From assembly GCF_002575655.3 (NCBI RefSeq), contig NC_053037.3:318955294-319019293 (forward strand): 64,000 nucleotides of DNA, given 5' to 3'. The position numbers were made by a program, and so were the translations under genes. Within the stretch, counting starts at the first letter, position 1. Every line of letters starts with the position of its first letter. Shown here piece by piece: positions 33,981 through 46,558 of this stretch. Below the pieces are notes generated by a model, which saw nothing but the letters and a program-made list of their open reading frames with translations, was not told the origin of the DNA and made no database searches. The stretch comes from Aegilops tauschii subsp. strangulata (lineage: Eukaryota; Streptophyta; Magnoliopsida; Poales; Poaceae).

Positions 33981-35700
33981 TGTTGGGGATCGTAGCAGAA
34001 TTTTAAAATTTCCTACGCATCACCAAGATCCATCTATGGAGTATACTAGCAATGAGGGGAAAGGAGTGCATCTACATACCCTTGTAGATCGCGAGCGGAA
34101 GCGTTCCAATGAACGGGGTTGATGGAGTCGTACTCGCCGTGATCCAAATCACCGATGACCGAGTGCCGAACGGACGGCACCTCCGCGTTCAACACACGTA
34201 CGGAGCAGCAATGTCTCCTCCTTCTTGATCCAGCAAGGGGAAAGGAGAGGTTGATGGAGATCCAGCAGCACGACGGCGTGGTGGTGGAAGTAGCGGGATT
34301 TCGGCAGGGCTTCGCCAAGCTTCTGCGAGAGGGAGAGGTGTTGCAGGGGGAGAGGGAGGCGCCAGGGGCTGTGGTGCTGCTGCCCTCCCTCCCCCCCCCC
34401 ACTATTTATAGGCCCCCTGGAGGGGGGAGCCGGCCCTGGAACCCATCTACATGGGGGGCGGCGGCCAAGGGGGAAGGGGGTGGCTTCCCCCCCAAGCCAA
34501 GTGGGGCGCCCCCCACTCCTAGGGTTTCCAACCCTAGGCGCAGGGGGAGGCCCAACGGGGGGCGCCCCAGCCCACTAAGGGCTGGTTCCCTTCCCACTTC
34601 AGCCCATGGGGCCCTCCGGGATAGGTGGCCCCACCCGGTGGACCCCCGGGACCCTTCAAGTGGTCCCGGTACAATACCGATAACCCCCGAAACTTTCCCG
34701 GTGGCCGAAACTGGACTTCCTATATATAATTCTTCACCTCTGGACCATTCCGGAACTCCTCGTGACGTCTGGGATCTCATCCGGGACTCCGAACAACTTT
34801 CGGGTTTCCGCATACTAATATCTCTACAACCCTAGCGTCACCGAACCTTAAGTGTGTAGACCCTACGGGTTCGGGAGACATGCAGACATGACCGAGACGC
34901 CTCTCCGATCAATAACCAACAGCGGGATCTGGATACCCATGTTGGCTCCCACATGTTCCACGATCATCTCATCGGATGAACCACGATGTCGAGGATTCAA
35001 TCAATCCCGTATACAATTCCCTTTGTCAAACGGTACGTTACATGCCCGAGATTCGATCGTCGGTATCCCAATACCTTGTTCAATCTCGTTACCGGCAAGT
35101 CACTTTACTCGTACCGTAATGCATGATCCCGTGGCTAACTCCTTAGTCACATTGAGCTCATTATCATGATGCATTACCGAGTGGGCCCAGAGATACCTCT
35201 CCGTTATACGGAGTGACAAATCCCCGTCTCGATCCGTGCCAACTCAACAGACACTTTCGGAGATACCCATAGTGTACCTTTATAGTCACCCAGTTACGTT
35301 GTGACGTTTGGCACACCCAAAGTACTCCTACGGTATCCGGGAGTTGCACGATCTCATGGTCTAAGGAAATGATACTTGACATTGGAAAAGCTCTAGCAAA
35401 CGAACTACACGATCTTTTATGCTACGCTTAGGATTGGGTCTTGTCCATCACATCATTCTCCTAATGATGTGATCCCGTTATCAATGACATCCAATGTCCA
35501 TAGTCAGGAAACCATGACTATCTGTTGATCAACGAGCTAGTCAACTAGAGGCTTACTAGGGACACGTTGTGGTCTATGTATTCACACATGTATTACGATT
35601 TCCGGATAACACAATTATAGCATGAACAACAGACAATTATCATGAACAAAGAAATATAATAATAACCATTTATTATTGCCTCTAGGGCATATTTCCAACA
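33981..35700 (-). repeat. Angela 5' LTR (1720 bp)
   Basis: TG...CA termini, with the TATA box CTATAAATAG read on the minus strand at 34402-34411. It aligns end to end with 17330-19051. The C run beside the TATA box is 10 here and 20 in the other LTR, and there is an 8-bp indel (GTTTGGCA) near 35306. It is followed by the target duplication AGGAC. Confidence 0.93.
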
Positions 35701-35963
35701 AGGACTCCTTAACAAGAATAGCCTTTGGGAAGTGTACTAAGCCGAACACCGAAAGAGTCCGCGAGATGACCAGCCTTTGAGTCACCTGTGGTAAAAGATA
35801 AAAAAATAGTTAGAAAAAGGAAAAAGGCTATGGTAGTGCGAACCATATTGTAGGCCTGTCCGTATTGTGCCTCCACCGATGACCAAGGTATTTTAAGTGC
35901 ATAATTATGTATGCGTGGTACAAACTTCGCAGGTATATGAGGCGAACGACGGAGGCCGAACTG

Positions 35964-38900
35964 CTAATCCAGCTCTGAGATTAATCGGTCTTGTTTAATA
36001 GAGACCGGCGGCTTAATGGCCGATGAGATACGCGGCTTGATAAGGCCGCTTTGTCCTTCGGCTGTAGTAGCCGTAGTATGATCCTCTGTATGGAGGGAGC
36101 GTTCCGTATTTCCATTTATGGTTATGACGCCGCATGGGTCGGGCATCTTAACTTTTGGATAGGCGTAGTGTGGGACCGCATTAAAACGAGCCAAAGCGGT
36201 ACGCCCCAGAAGTGCATGGTAGCTAGTGCGGAACGGGACAATTTCGAAGGTCAAGCCTTCACTTCAGAAGTTGTTCGGCGAACCGAACACGACTTCCAAT
36301 GTGATGGAGCCCGTGTAGTGAGCTTCTACACCGGGTACTGCTTCCTTGAGGGTAGTTGTGGTGGGCTTGATTCTTGAAGGATCAAATGCCCATTTTGCGA
36401 ACAGTGTTTTGGTAGAGTAGATTAAGGCTACTGCCGCCGTCCATAAGGACTTTCGTGAGATGGAACCCATCGATAATTGGGTCGAGGACCAGAGCTGCTG
36501 ATCCGGCGTGACGGATACTGACTGGGTGGTCCTTGCGATCAAAAGTGATCGGGCAGGCCGCCCATTGATTAAATTTTGGGGCGACCAGCTCTATGGCGTA
36601 GGCGTCCCTTAGTGCGTGCTTGCGCTCCCCTATAGGGGTGTGCGTCACGTATACCATGTTTACTGTTTTTACTTCGGGGGGAAATTGCTTCTGACCCCTG
36701 GTGTTCGGTTGGCGAGTCTCTTCGTCATTGCTATCACTGGGCGGCCCCTTCCCCTTGTGTTCGGCATTAAGCTTGCCGGCTTGTTTGAAAACCCAACAGC
36801 TTCTGTTGGTATGATTGGCTGGTTTATCGGGGGTGCCATGAATCTGGCAGGGCCGATCTAGTATCTTGTCTAAATTGGATGGTCCGTCTCTGTTTTCCTT
36901 GAATGGCTTTTTCCGTTGACCGGGTTTGGAGATGCTGAATCCGGCGTTCACCGCCGTGTCTTGCGTTCCTTTGTTACTATTTCGATGCTTGTGTTTAGTG
37001 CGTCGTGGCTTGTCGTTGCTGTCTCGAACTTCGGAGGTGCCCGGATCAGTGGTGTTGTTGCTTCTACAAGCGAGCCAGCTATCTTCCCCCATGCAAAAGC
37101 GGGTCATTAGAGCAGTAAGGGCTGCCATGGATTTCGGTTTTTCTTGGCCGAGGTGGCGGGCGAGTCACTCATCCCGGACGCTGTGTTTGAAGGCCGTGAG
37201 GGCTTCGGCGTCCGGACAATTGACAATTTGGTTCCTTTTAATTAAGAACCTCGTCCAGAGCTTCCTGGCTGACTCTCCGGGCTGCTGGATGATGTAACTT
37301 AGGTCATCGGCGTCTGGTGGCCGAACATATGTACCTTGGAAGTTATCGTGGAAGGCGTCTTCCAGGTACTCCAAGCTGCCAATGGAGTTCTCTGGAAGGT
37401 TGTTTAGCCAGTGCCGCATTGGTCCCTTTAGTTTTAGTGGGAGGTATTTGATGGCGTGGAGATCATCACCGCGGGCCATGTGGATATGGAGAAGAAAATC
37501 TTCAATCCATACCGTGGGATCTGTTGTTCCATCGTATGATTCGATATTCATGGGTTTAAACCCTTCTGGGAATTCGTGTTCCATTACTTCATCGGTGAAG
37601 CAAAGGGGGCCAAGTCGCGACGTAGCTCGGATGGAGTTCGTCTGCGGTTTTTGGCTCAGGCATGGTTATGTTTGTCGCGTCCGGCTAGGTGGCTGTCATC
37701 GCGCGTGGCGCACGCCCCCGCGATCCGTAGATCGATCTGGTCTGACCTGCTCTACTGTCCAGGTCCTGCCGTAGGTCATATGTATAACCCCAAGCTATTT
37801 TATCTCTGCCTTTACAGCGAGGTAGTGTGGGCTGGTGTTTGGCTTGAGGTGCCGCTTTGTCCCGGCCACGTGGTGGTCGATCAGCCGCCTTACGCGCTGA
37901 TGGTACAGGCTTAAGTGTCTCGTCATCGAATTGAGGTAGCAATTTGCACTTCGGATAGCTTTTTATGGGGCGCTCAAGGCCGTATTCCTCGGCTGCTAGG
38001 ACTTGAGTCCATCTATCGTTGAGTGTATCCTCTTCGGCTTGAAGCCGTTGCTGCTTCCTTTTCAGGCTCCTTGCTGTTGCGACGAGCTGTTGCTTAAAGC
38101 GTTCTTTCTCGAGGGGTTCTTCTGGCACGATGAAGTCTTCGTTGCCGAGGCTTATTTCGTCTTCGGAGGGTGGCATATAACTGCCGTCCTCTGAGTCGTT
38201 GTTCCCAACTGGCTCGTGGGTGTTACTCTGCCCTTCCTCCCTATCTTTCTGTTCAGAAGCTGGTTCGATGAGGGCGTCTGAGTCTTCGGCGTTCTCCAGA
38301 GTATTATTTTCTCTGGTGCCGGTATTGCTTTATTTGTCACGGTGTGATTTTGAACGGCGCCGCTGATGCCGCCGCTTCAGTGGTTTATCAGCGTTATTGT
38401 CCTTAACCGGATCATTGTCGTCGTCCTCGCCATCGTCTTTCGATGTATCCACCATATATATATATCATACGTGGAGGTGGCCGCCCAGCGTCCGGTATGC
38501 GGTGGGCTTTGTGCCTGCTCCTCTCCAGCATCGTCGTCCATACCGTCAATGTCTTCGGAGTCATAATCGAGCCTGTCGGTTAAGTCCTCGACCGTGGCTA
38601 TAAGGTGGGTGGTGGGTGGGAGGTAAAATTCCCTGCTCTCAGCCCCTAGTCCGGGCTGGGCATAGTTCGTACGTTGCTCCTCTGTAATGACAAGGGATCG
38701 CATTAAGTCCAGAGCCTCGCTTAAAGGCGAGGTTTGTTCAGAGAGAAGAGAGTCCGTGGACTACGGCGGGTGGGATACTCCCCGGCCGGACTCACACGGT
38801 GCTGAATCCGAGGGTTTGGAGCCAGTGACTGGAGAAGGGTCTGGCATCGTGATGGTTGCCAGCGATGCCACTTCAACCGGCTCTCCCGTACTAGGTTTGG

Positions 38901-39198
38901 TGGCCGCAGATAGTCCGGCGAGCTCGAGAAGCCCGTCTTCGTACATGGCGACGCACTCCGGCTCTAAGGCCAGAGCGGGAGTTGGAGTCGTGAATCCTTG
39001 GAAGATCAAGTCTCCCCGGACGTCAGCGACATAGTCCAGGTTTCCAAAACTAATCCGGTAACCTGGGGCATAGCTGTCGATCTGCTCTAGATGGCCAAGC
39101 GAGTTGGCCCGCAGTGCGAAGCCGCCGAACACGAAGATCTGGCCGGGGAGAAAAACTGCCCCCTGGACAGCGTTGTTGTAGATGATTGAGGGAGCCAT
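35964..39198 (-). pseudogene. Gag-protease of element B, broken
   Basis: The chosen start is the ATG at 39198 (MAPSIIYNNAVQGAVFLPGQ), which matches the conserved gag N-terminus in such elements and lies about 50 bp from the LTR. The chain passes through several frames. It includes the gag core at 37584-37165 (MHRW-type segment LKGPMRHWLNNLPENSIGSL, FHDNFQGTYVRPP) and a basic region without a clear CCHC knuckle (37128 onward). The protease has VLMDGGSSLNLLY, the DGG form common in Tat, and YHALLGRTALARFNAVPHYA. It ends at the stop at 35964. RT does not follow. There are multiple frameshifts and stops, for example near 38760 and 38380. Confidence 0.8.
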
Positions 39199-39227
39199 CG
39201 AACCTCTTGTAGACGACACCGCAGAAC

Positions 39228-39244
39228 TCTCAATGAAAGCACCA
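39228..39244 (-). other. Primer binding site of element B
   Basis: The minus strand begins TGGTGCTTTCATTGAGA directly inside the 5' LTR end, in the expected position. The tRNA was not assigned. Confidence 0.6.
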
Positions 39245-39245
39245 A

Positions 39246-39695
39246 TGTCGGTGTCAAAACCGGCGGATCTCGGGTAGGGGGTCCCGAACTGTGCGTCTAA
39301 GGTCGATGGTAACAGGAGACAGGGGACGCGATGTTTACCCAGGTTCGGGCCCTCTCTATGGATGTAATACCCTACTTCCTGCTTGATTGATCTTGATGAA
39401 TATGAGTATTACAAGAGTTGATCTACCACGAGATCGTAATAGCTAAACCCTATAAGTCTAGCATGTATGATTATGATTGTCCCTATGGGCTAAACCCTCC
39501 GGCTTATATAGATACCGGAGGGGACTAGGGTTGTACAAAGTCGGTTACAGAGAAAGGAATTCATATCTGAACGCCAAGGAGAGTCCCATCCGGACACGGG
39601 AGAGAGTCTTCTGTCTTGTATCTTCACGACCCATCAGTCCGGCCCATGCCCAACAGGCCGGACGTCCGAGGACCCCTTAATCCAGGACTCCCTCA
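39246..39695 (-). repeat. Element B 5' LTR (450 bp)
   Basis: In plus orientation it runs from TGTCGGTGTCAAAACCGG to CCAGGACTCCCTCA. A CTTATATAG box near 39503 read on the minus strand is the likely promoter. It is followed by GCCAT (39696-39700), one copy of the target duplication. The other is outside the window. Confidence 0.85.
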
Positions 39696-39700
39696 GCCAT

Positions 39701-41920
39701 TGCGAGCGCTGGCCCTGTCCTCTATCCACGCGGGCGAGCGGGATCTTGAAGATGATGATCGGCCAGGCAGGCCACCAGCGCATACCCCACTCGTCAGCGA
39801 CTCCACGCATTGACCCCGCCTCGCCACGTCATTTAAGTGGAAACGTATTCCAGGGAATACGTTTTCGCTACACTATAAGTGCACTTTGCCTCTATTTTGG
39901 GCTAAAATACATTTTCTGCACTGGAAAACATATTCTCAGCATTTGCGCTTTCTGTTTTCCAGCTAGGGGCCTCTTTGTGAAGATTCTTTTATAGATTGGT
40001 CCCTGCAGTTCACCTACCCATATCTTTTTACTCACAACTCCAAATGAGGTGATTCCAAAGCCCCCTTCTTTGTCTCATCGAGCCCGTTCCGATGGGATCA
40101 TTTTCATCATGTGATATCATTCTGAAAATGACCATTATGCCCTTGCCCTTACTCAGCCCCCTCCGAGAGAGAACTGTTTCCGACAATTCTTTCCGCGAGC
40201 TTCTCGCACTTCTTCCCGGTGATTCCATCCCTGCCAGGCAAGCCACGCCCTCCATTTGCATGATTGCAATGCAATGACATGGTTTACTTATTTAAACTTG
40301 CTTAAAATTTGCATTAGCTACATATGACTTGTTCATGGCATTTCTCGGAGTAATATTTTGATCTTGCTATTGCCATGATGTTGCTTGGAGTTCTAGGATC
40401 AATATTTTGCAGCTTATGAGGATGACATGTGCCATTGGATTATTAGTGGATTATATTGTTTTCATGATGGTATTGGATATTATGCTTTGGAGTATAATTT
40501 TGGATATGATGTTATCATGTGGATCTTAGGTTAATATTGCTATTGGATTAGTAGTATCTTGATTCTTGGATTCATCATGATGGTAGTGTTATGCTATCCT
40601 CGGAGTATTTTGATATGACGATATTGTGCCTTGGATTATTTGTCGTATATTGCTATGACTTGGATCATAGGTTGATAGATGATATCGGTGTATCAGTTAT
40701 CATAGATCTATCTTGGGGACAAATTCTGTCATTTCGTTGGTCAGGGTCCACCGAACCGGGCTTTTCTAGTACAACCACATTTGCATTTATGGGAAGGCCC
40801 TAATGTGGTCTATTGTCATGCCTCTCACTGGTTCCTACAACTAGGGAAGGTTATGTGCACGTGCTACCCTGGCCTGGTAGGCGGCGATAACCTTGTGTGG
40901 CCGAGTTGTATGGATCCATTGTCCCCATTTGGGACCATTTTGTTTTGCCACGACGGTGGCCGTTGGATGTCACGAGGTGGCATCGGGGCCACCCAGGACT
41001 GAGCCCAAAAGGGGAGTTGGTCGGAGTGACCAGGAGAGTGTCATGGCAGTATATTGGTTTTGTCAGAACGTAGTTGGTCCACCGTTCTGTGATATGGGTA
41101 CAGTGTGCTAACCTCTGCAGAGTGTATTTAATCTATCGATAGCCGCATCCTCGGTCATGGGCACAGTTTGTACTAGGTCACACCGTTCGATCAACACTCA
41201 CATGACGGAATGACTTATAAATGATTTATATGTTGATATATGAGCTATAACAGTTTGGCAGGATGCCGCTGATGATGTTGGGATGATCTTGAGGATGATC
41301 ATTCATTTTGTGATGTGGTCACGCGGTGATCACATGGAGGTATTGATCACGAGGTGATCGAGGTGATATATTGCTTGGCCGGATAGCTAAGAGTGAGATG
41401 GTGATTCAGCAGTAATTCTAGTAGTGTCATATCATGCTTAATAATTATTTCCGCATCATAGTAGTTGTTAATAACTTAATCTGTTAAATGCTATGTTGTT
41501 GTCTTGCCTTAGTGCTTTTGGTTGTCGTGAGCTTGCAAGTACATTCAATGTACTGACCTGGCGTGTCATGCCAGATTGCAGGTGATGTTGTTATTGATTG
41601 ATTGCTTGTCGAGGTTACCGTGCGTGCGAGCTAGAAATGTCCCAGCCAGAGTCCCTGCGGAGTGGAGTTCATCACCTTCGTCGTTGTTCCGCTGCTAGAA
41701 GTTTTTTTGCCACGAGTTGTTCCGCTGCTAGCATAGAGCTACCTCAGCAGGAGTAGTGTCACCGTGCTGATGTGATCCTTTGTAACATCAGACCTTTGTA
41801 TCCCTTATCCTTTGTAATAAGAGCTGATTTGTTCTATGTCAAGCAGTGCCGTATTCCAGAAGACTTGATCTCTGGGCTGGAATGTGGGGTGTTCCGGTTC
41901 CTCTGAGCCGGGGTGCCACA
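39701..41920 (+). repeat. Element E: right part of a long LTR ending GGGGTGCCACA
   Basis: Non-coding sequence begins where B inserted and ends in CA at 41920, where the coding sequence of the D accessory gene resumes mid-exon. There is no primer site after 41920, so this is the right end of a 3' LTR or a solo LTR. Its style (GC-rich left, AT-rich middle with runs such as TATTGGATT, then a 3'-UTR-like end with TTTGTAATAAGAGC) resembles long Triticeae Gypsy LTRs. No ORF is supported. The LTR start lies outside the window. Confidence 0.55.
39841..39864. repeat. Perfect short hairpin in the E LTR
   Basis: Arms AAACGTATTCC (39841-39851) and GGAATACGTTT (39854-39864) are exact reverse complements separated by AG. 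The copy is single and its role is unknown. Confidence 0.6.
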
Positions 41921-43167
41921 GCTTCGGGGTGTGAAAATGGTACCTTACGGACCACAAGCCAGGTTTTCCTTCGACCTGGTGTTTCCAAGTCTAAAGTAGA
42001 TGGATTTACCTCTGCCTGGCCGGCTCGGCTGGTGCTGGTGTGTTCGTGAGAAGAGTCGACATCAGCAAGTTCATTGTGCAGGCAACCAAGAGAGTCAAGA
42101 TCTTCTACCTCATTTTCTTCTTCATGCTCCACCACTTCAAGATTACCGTCCTTGGGTGGAGTTGGAACTCGAGGCTCGGTTTTCCATCAGTCAGCGTCTT
42201 CCTGTGTAATGTAAGCCTGCATATCAAAATTAAGTAAAGGAAATTGCACAAACTGTAAATAAGAAAAGACGACTTACATATGGTGTCAGGTTGCTAGCAA
42301 AGAAAGGGGCAAGCCCCACAAGGTCAATATTCTCCAAGGTATCACCAAGAATCTTCTTGATAGCCTTCATAAAGTCACTAGGGACAAGTCGTGCTTACTG
42401 AAGCGCGGATCATCATCTAACTAGCCAGTGTACTTGTGCATGAGCCAGCCCTTGAGACTAAGGGGTTGGATCCTCCAACTCATCCTGCACTGGGTCAAGT
42501 CAGCCCCGAAGAGACCATGAGTTATCAAAGCATTAATCTTAGAATAAAGGGGCTTCAGTGCCGCCCTCTCTTCAGTAGGAGCATAAGCATCAAACTGCTT
42601 TGAAGCTTCAAGCCGGTCTAGTCTATAACCCCGCAATTGATGTTGTTTATTCGGTGATGTGTCCTTGCAGTAGAACCAGGTCTTGTGCCATCCTTTAAGA
42701 TGACTCGCCAGCGCCATCTCAAGAAAGGCTGAGTTCCTCCTTTGCTGAATTGTGACTCCTCCACATTCCAGACTCAGCCCTCCTTTGCATTTAGTCTGGC
42801 GGTTGCCGTAAAACAATTCTTGAAACAGACTTACAGTTGGCTCAATCTGGAGGCACACTTTGCAATAGACTTGGAAGTTACTCACATTGAGAGCCGAGTT
42901 AGGAGCAAGGTCTTGTGGCCTGATGCCAAAATAGTGAAGGATGTCACGGAAGAATTTGGAACCCGTAGGGTGAAAACCTCTATCCAAATGATCCGCAAAG
43001 ATAACAATTTCTTTTGGACCCGGAGCTGGCCGGGTCTCTTCTTCAGGTCCTTGCCATTCAATTTGGTCCTTCGCTGGAAGCAACCCGGTGTTTACCAAGT
43101 CCTCGAGCATAAGATCTGTCATGCACAACTTGGTCTAGTTGGCGGCTTTACTTATTTTGGGAGCCAT
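41921..43167 (-). pseudogene. Antisense accessory gene of element D (PF04195-like), partial
   Basis: Exon 1 starts at the ATG at 43167 (MAPKISKAAN). It meets a TAG at codon 11 and then continues in frame with CMTDLMLEDLVNTGLLPAKD, KEIVIFADHLDRGFHPTGSK and KTWFYCKDTSPN. Another stop lies at 42423-42421, and the exon ends at a GTAAGTC donor (42278). Exon 2 runs from 42216 to the E boundary at 41921 and includes EHEEENEVEDLDSLG and VRKVPFSHPEA, which aligns with the VSFSHP segment of A exon 3. Residue-level similarity to A is clear along the whole length. The rest of the gene would lie beyond E, outside the window. Confidence 0.75.
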
Positions 43168-44311
43168 GAGTTTGATTCGCGATAAGCTCGACTACAAAGT
43201 GACGAGAAGAAAGTATAAGCCGGATTGGAAGCATAAAGATCATACGACTCAAAGACCATTAATAACTTAATGGTATGAGCTGGCTAATGGATTACTGTGA
43301 CATCCAAAGCCGACAAAGGAATGGTACAAGTATGAGTCGGCTAAAAAGTATCCGAGAGTCGGTAAACCTATATCTAAAGTGTGAGTCGGCAGGAGAAATT
43401 TCCGGGTCACGGCAGCTACAAACAACTACTGTTCATATTTAGCTATAATCATAGAACTGGTAAATGCCAAGAAAGATAAAGTAAAAAGACCTAACTATGG
43501 TAATGGCAGCGAGATTTACTATGAAAGGAATCCGATCTGATTGCAAAGGGATTCAAATCTAGGGCAAATCGGATGCGGGTTGGTTTTAGCATACAAATGC
43601 TCAATAAATCTATAGAAAAACCACAGCCATTTACTTAAACAAACTATGGATGAACTGCGAAGAACTTCAAAACGGCAAAAATGGTGGAGACACCAGAAGC
43701 TTACAGTCTGAGGAAGAGTTTAAGGTTTCCCGCGTTGAGGTCGTGGTCGCGGCGGATTCCGATCATCCTTGGCAATGGCGTTGGTGGAGTTCTTTCCGCG
43801 GAGGTCAGGGTTGGCGAGCTCGGGGTTTGTGTCAGGGCGCTGAAGGCAAGAGGAAGAAGAAGGGATCAAGGAGGCAGAGTAAAAAATGAACCTTGAAGCC
43901 CGTCTGCTTATTTATAAGAGGAGTGGAGCCCGAAGCGGCAGGGTGAAGCCTAGAGTGGTGCATTGAATTTTTGCTAAAGGGGCGCCTTGATTTTCACGTT
44001 GACAAGATTTGACATATCCACTCAAAGATCCATTGTGATGTCATGCGCATATATCAGAAGCAAGTAGGGTGACATCATGGTATGGAGCAGCAAAAATTGT
44101 CAAGTGTGGAGACAAACAAGAGACCCGGCAAACATTTTGACCCGGTTAGATGGCTTAGCAGAAGGAAAAATGAGAAGGATTAGAAAGGTGGAATGGGAGC
44201 CGACTCAAAAGAAATCAAGACCCAGAGCTCAGCCTTTCATGTTTTCTCTTTGTTTCTTTATTTTCAGGATTAAGTTTAACATGGATAAATCCAAGCTAAA
44301 ATGGGGGCTAA
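43168..44311 (-). promoter_or_regulatory. Upstream region of the element D accessory gene
   Basis: A TATAAATA box lies at 43916-43909 on the minus strand, in the same relative place as in A. The roughly 740 bp to the ATG probably include a 5' UTR intron as in A, but I could not fix its borders. The segment from 43917 to the LTR at 44312 has no recognisable content apart from the polypurine tract. Confidence 0.45.
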
Positions 44312-44510
44312 TGTTGGGGATGTTCCCCACAGCGGAGACCCGAGCAAAGGCTTGAAGGCATTATGGGTCGACCTATTTTCTGGGTCACGATAAGACGACA
44401 AGAAGGGCCTCAACCCAAGACGAGACCCGGCAAAAGGTCGGCTCTCAAAACACCCTTATGGCCTGACTCGTGTAGAGGCCTAGAAGGAAGGACTTAACTT
44501 GGAAAGCAAG
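44312..44510 (+). repeat. Element D 3' LTR, first 199 bp
   Basis: It starts TGTTGGGGATGTTCCCC after the polypurine tract and stops at GCAAG (44506-44510), where element H begins. Confidence 0.6.
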
Positions 44511-45927
44511 TGAAAGCGCAGGTTTACTCCCAAAGGGGGGTGAATGGGAGATTTTTATAAATGCGTCAAACTATGAAGAATTTGACGGAGATTAGAGTGA
44601 AGAAATAGAAACACAAAGGAAACTAAGTCATCACAGAATTAGAGTACATGCAATCAGGATAAGTAAGAGTGAAGAACATGCAATCATACATTCATACACG
44701 CATGAAGAAAATGAACTGAGGAAATGAATGATAGCGAGATGAACTTCTTCAGTTCAAATTCGTCAAAGCACAGATCACAAATTCTTCAGCAGCAGAATAA
44801 AGTAAGAGAGGGTTGAGGAATTTGAAAGCGGGTTGGCTCGATGAATACAATGGAATTTGGTAGACCAGTTCCAGTTGCTGCATCAACTGTACGTCTGGTT
44901 GAGGCGGCTGAGTCGCAACTCAGAGGACACACAGTCCTCACCGTATTCCTCTTGAGCTAAGGTCACTTAGTCCTCTCCCAATCACTCGTGGTAAGTCTTC
45001 AATGTAGACTTCCAAAACCTTCACAAAATTGTTCACCAGCACACCACAATGACTCTTGGTGTACTCAGAACTTGACGCCTAATCGTCTGGAAGAATGATA
45101 GTCTTCAAAGGTAACAGGCTTCGGATCACACAGATCAGTCTCTTTAGTGATGCTCAATCACTTTGGCTCTGGGTTTTTCCTCACTTAGGATTCTCTCAAA
45201 GTCACCGGAGGATCAGTTTCTCTCTTATGACAAGTGTCAAGTTCTCTCAGAGCAGCCAACCAACAAGTGGTTGCGGGGGGCTATTTATAGCCAGGGGTAA
45301 CCCGACATGAATTGGCATAAATTCCCTTCTCTGATTCGACCGTTGTCAGGATAAGGATCCACTCGACAGCTAGCACACGGCGCAGCAATGGTCGGAATTT
45401 GAACTCTCAAATTCGTTGGGGCACTCAATTTCCTCACTTTTAGGCAGAACGCAGTGGCAAACTCCTAACTCCTCAGCGTGACCAAATTCGTCAGCGACTA
45501 GATGAACTTCATCATTGTCGCTAGCAATTGTGTCAGCTGCACTGGAGATTTCCAAAGGCTTCACTCGAAGCGCCTTTTGTGTATAGGTTTGAATATGTTT
45601 GAGCATCACTTTGGAAATGTGAAGTATGATTCACCTAGACCCCCTTTAACAGTACGGTTTTTCCTATGACTCAAATAAGAAGAAAAGAAACTATGAAAAC
45701 AAAGTCTTCAAGCTTCAAAGTCTTCACTTCAATTTCTTCAAAGGTCGTACCAATTTCATCACCAATTTCTTCACGTGAAGAAATAGATTTTTAGGGGTCA
45801 TCTTCCATGTGTTAAACCAAATCTTCTGGGTCTTTGTCTCCTGTGTATACTCACAAACACATTAGTTCATCAACCTATTTGTCGTTAATTCTCCAAAACC
45901 ACTAAGGGGGCACTTGATGCACTTACA
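44511..45927 (-). repeat. Element H 3' LTR (1417 bp)
   Basis: TG...CA termini. The sense strand opens TGTAAGTGCATCAAGTGCCC, as in Maximus-type LTRs. The box CTATTTATAG at 45281-45290 gives a minus-strand TATA. It is rich in GAAGACTT and TTCCTCA words characteristic of the family. Confidence 0.75.
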
Positions 45928-45945
45928 ATCTCCCCCTTTTTGGTG
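45928..45945 (-). other. Polypurine tract of element H
   Basis: The minus strand reads CCAAAAAGGGGGAGAT immediately before the LTR. A near copy lies about 0.45 kb upstream near 46382-46400. Confidence 0.75.
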
Positions 45946-46558
45946 ATTGATGACAAATTGGTTAGGTTTCAAGGGGAGTATAAATAATTGAAGTGTAAGT
46001 ACAAAGTTTGAAGAAATTGGTTGGCACATATTGAGGAACTCCCCTTGAAGATGGGCATATGAGGAATTTGCTTTGGATTGCAAATGCACATGCCAGGTTG
46101 AATTTGTGGAGATCCCCCCCTATATCTTGTAAACCAATCATGCATGATCATAAGATATTGAAGAATATGAATGCATGATGAAAATTGGTGTCTGACGAAA
46201 TTGTGCCTGCATGAGTAGATATATTGAAGAATAAAGCATGCGCATCAAATGAAGCATAAGAGTAAGACAGCCAACAGTTATTAAGTTACAACTCATCAAG
46301 AACACAACCAGAAAAGTTCAAGAGTTGCGACTTAAGCAAAAACAGCCCTTATAAAGACCCGCTTGAAGACTAACTCAAACTTCTCCCCCTTTGTCGTCAA
46401 ATGACCAAAAGGTGGGGAATTTGAGAACTATCAAACATAAAGAAAATCATCATGGAGAGGACGAGGGAGCACCAACATTGTTGGGGTCACGCGGTGTAGA
46501 GAGACCAGCAGCAGTGTCTTCGACAGATTCATTTTCATCAGTGGAATGTGATGAAGAC
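45946..46558. other. Spacer between ORF region and polypurine tract of element H
   Basis: AT-rich non-coding sequence containing the extra polypurine tract near 46382-46400. No coding sequence is supported. Confidence 0.45.

Larger units (their letters stand above)
17330..35700 (-). mobile_element. Angela/BARE-type Copia element, minus strand, containing element A
   Basis: The element is bounded by perfect target duplications AGGAC at 17325-17329 and 35701-35705. It has LTRs of 1722 and 1720 bp that start TGTTGGAAATATGCCC in the sense direction. In sense order it holds 5' LTR, primer site matching initiator tRNA-Met (TGGTATCAGAGC), leader, gag, zinc knuckle, protease, integrase, RT, RNase H, polypurine tract and 3' LTR. 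That domain order is Copia. Element A (22679-32030) interrupts gag, with 271 bp of gag duplicated on both sides. Stops and frameshifts disable the polyprotein. The LTR pair differs at a few percent of sites, mostly transitions (9 in the first 345 bp by eye). Confidence 0.93.
12656..39695 (-). mobile_element. Element B: Tat-type Gypsy without pol, split by Angela
   Basis: The right end is a complete 450-bp 5' LTR (39246-39695). The left end is the last 100 bp of the same LTR (12656-12755), cut where element C inserted. In sense order it carries primer site, gag-protease (39198-35964), spacer, the Angela insertion (17330-35700), spacer, and an accessory gene on the opposite strand (13299-16360). 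No RT, RNase H or integrase is present in the roughly 1.2 kb left between protease and accessory gene. GCCAT follows the right LTR as one copy of its target duplication. Confidence 0.8.
41921..44510 (+). mobile_element. Element D: Tat-type Gypsy 3' part, cut on both sides
   Basis: D holds an antisense accessory gene homologous to that of A, then a polypurine tract (ATGGGGGCTAA) and the first 199 bp of a 3' LTR (from 44312, TGTTGGGGATGTTCCCC). The plus-strand direction is set by the tract and LTR start. The left side is interrupted by E within an exon. The right side is interrupted by H at 44510. Pol is not in the window. Confidence 0.7.

Noticed and set aside
42742..43185. 147-residue plus-strand ORF in element D
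   Set aside because: Shadow of the antisense accessory gene, which has clear homologues in A and B.
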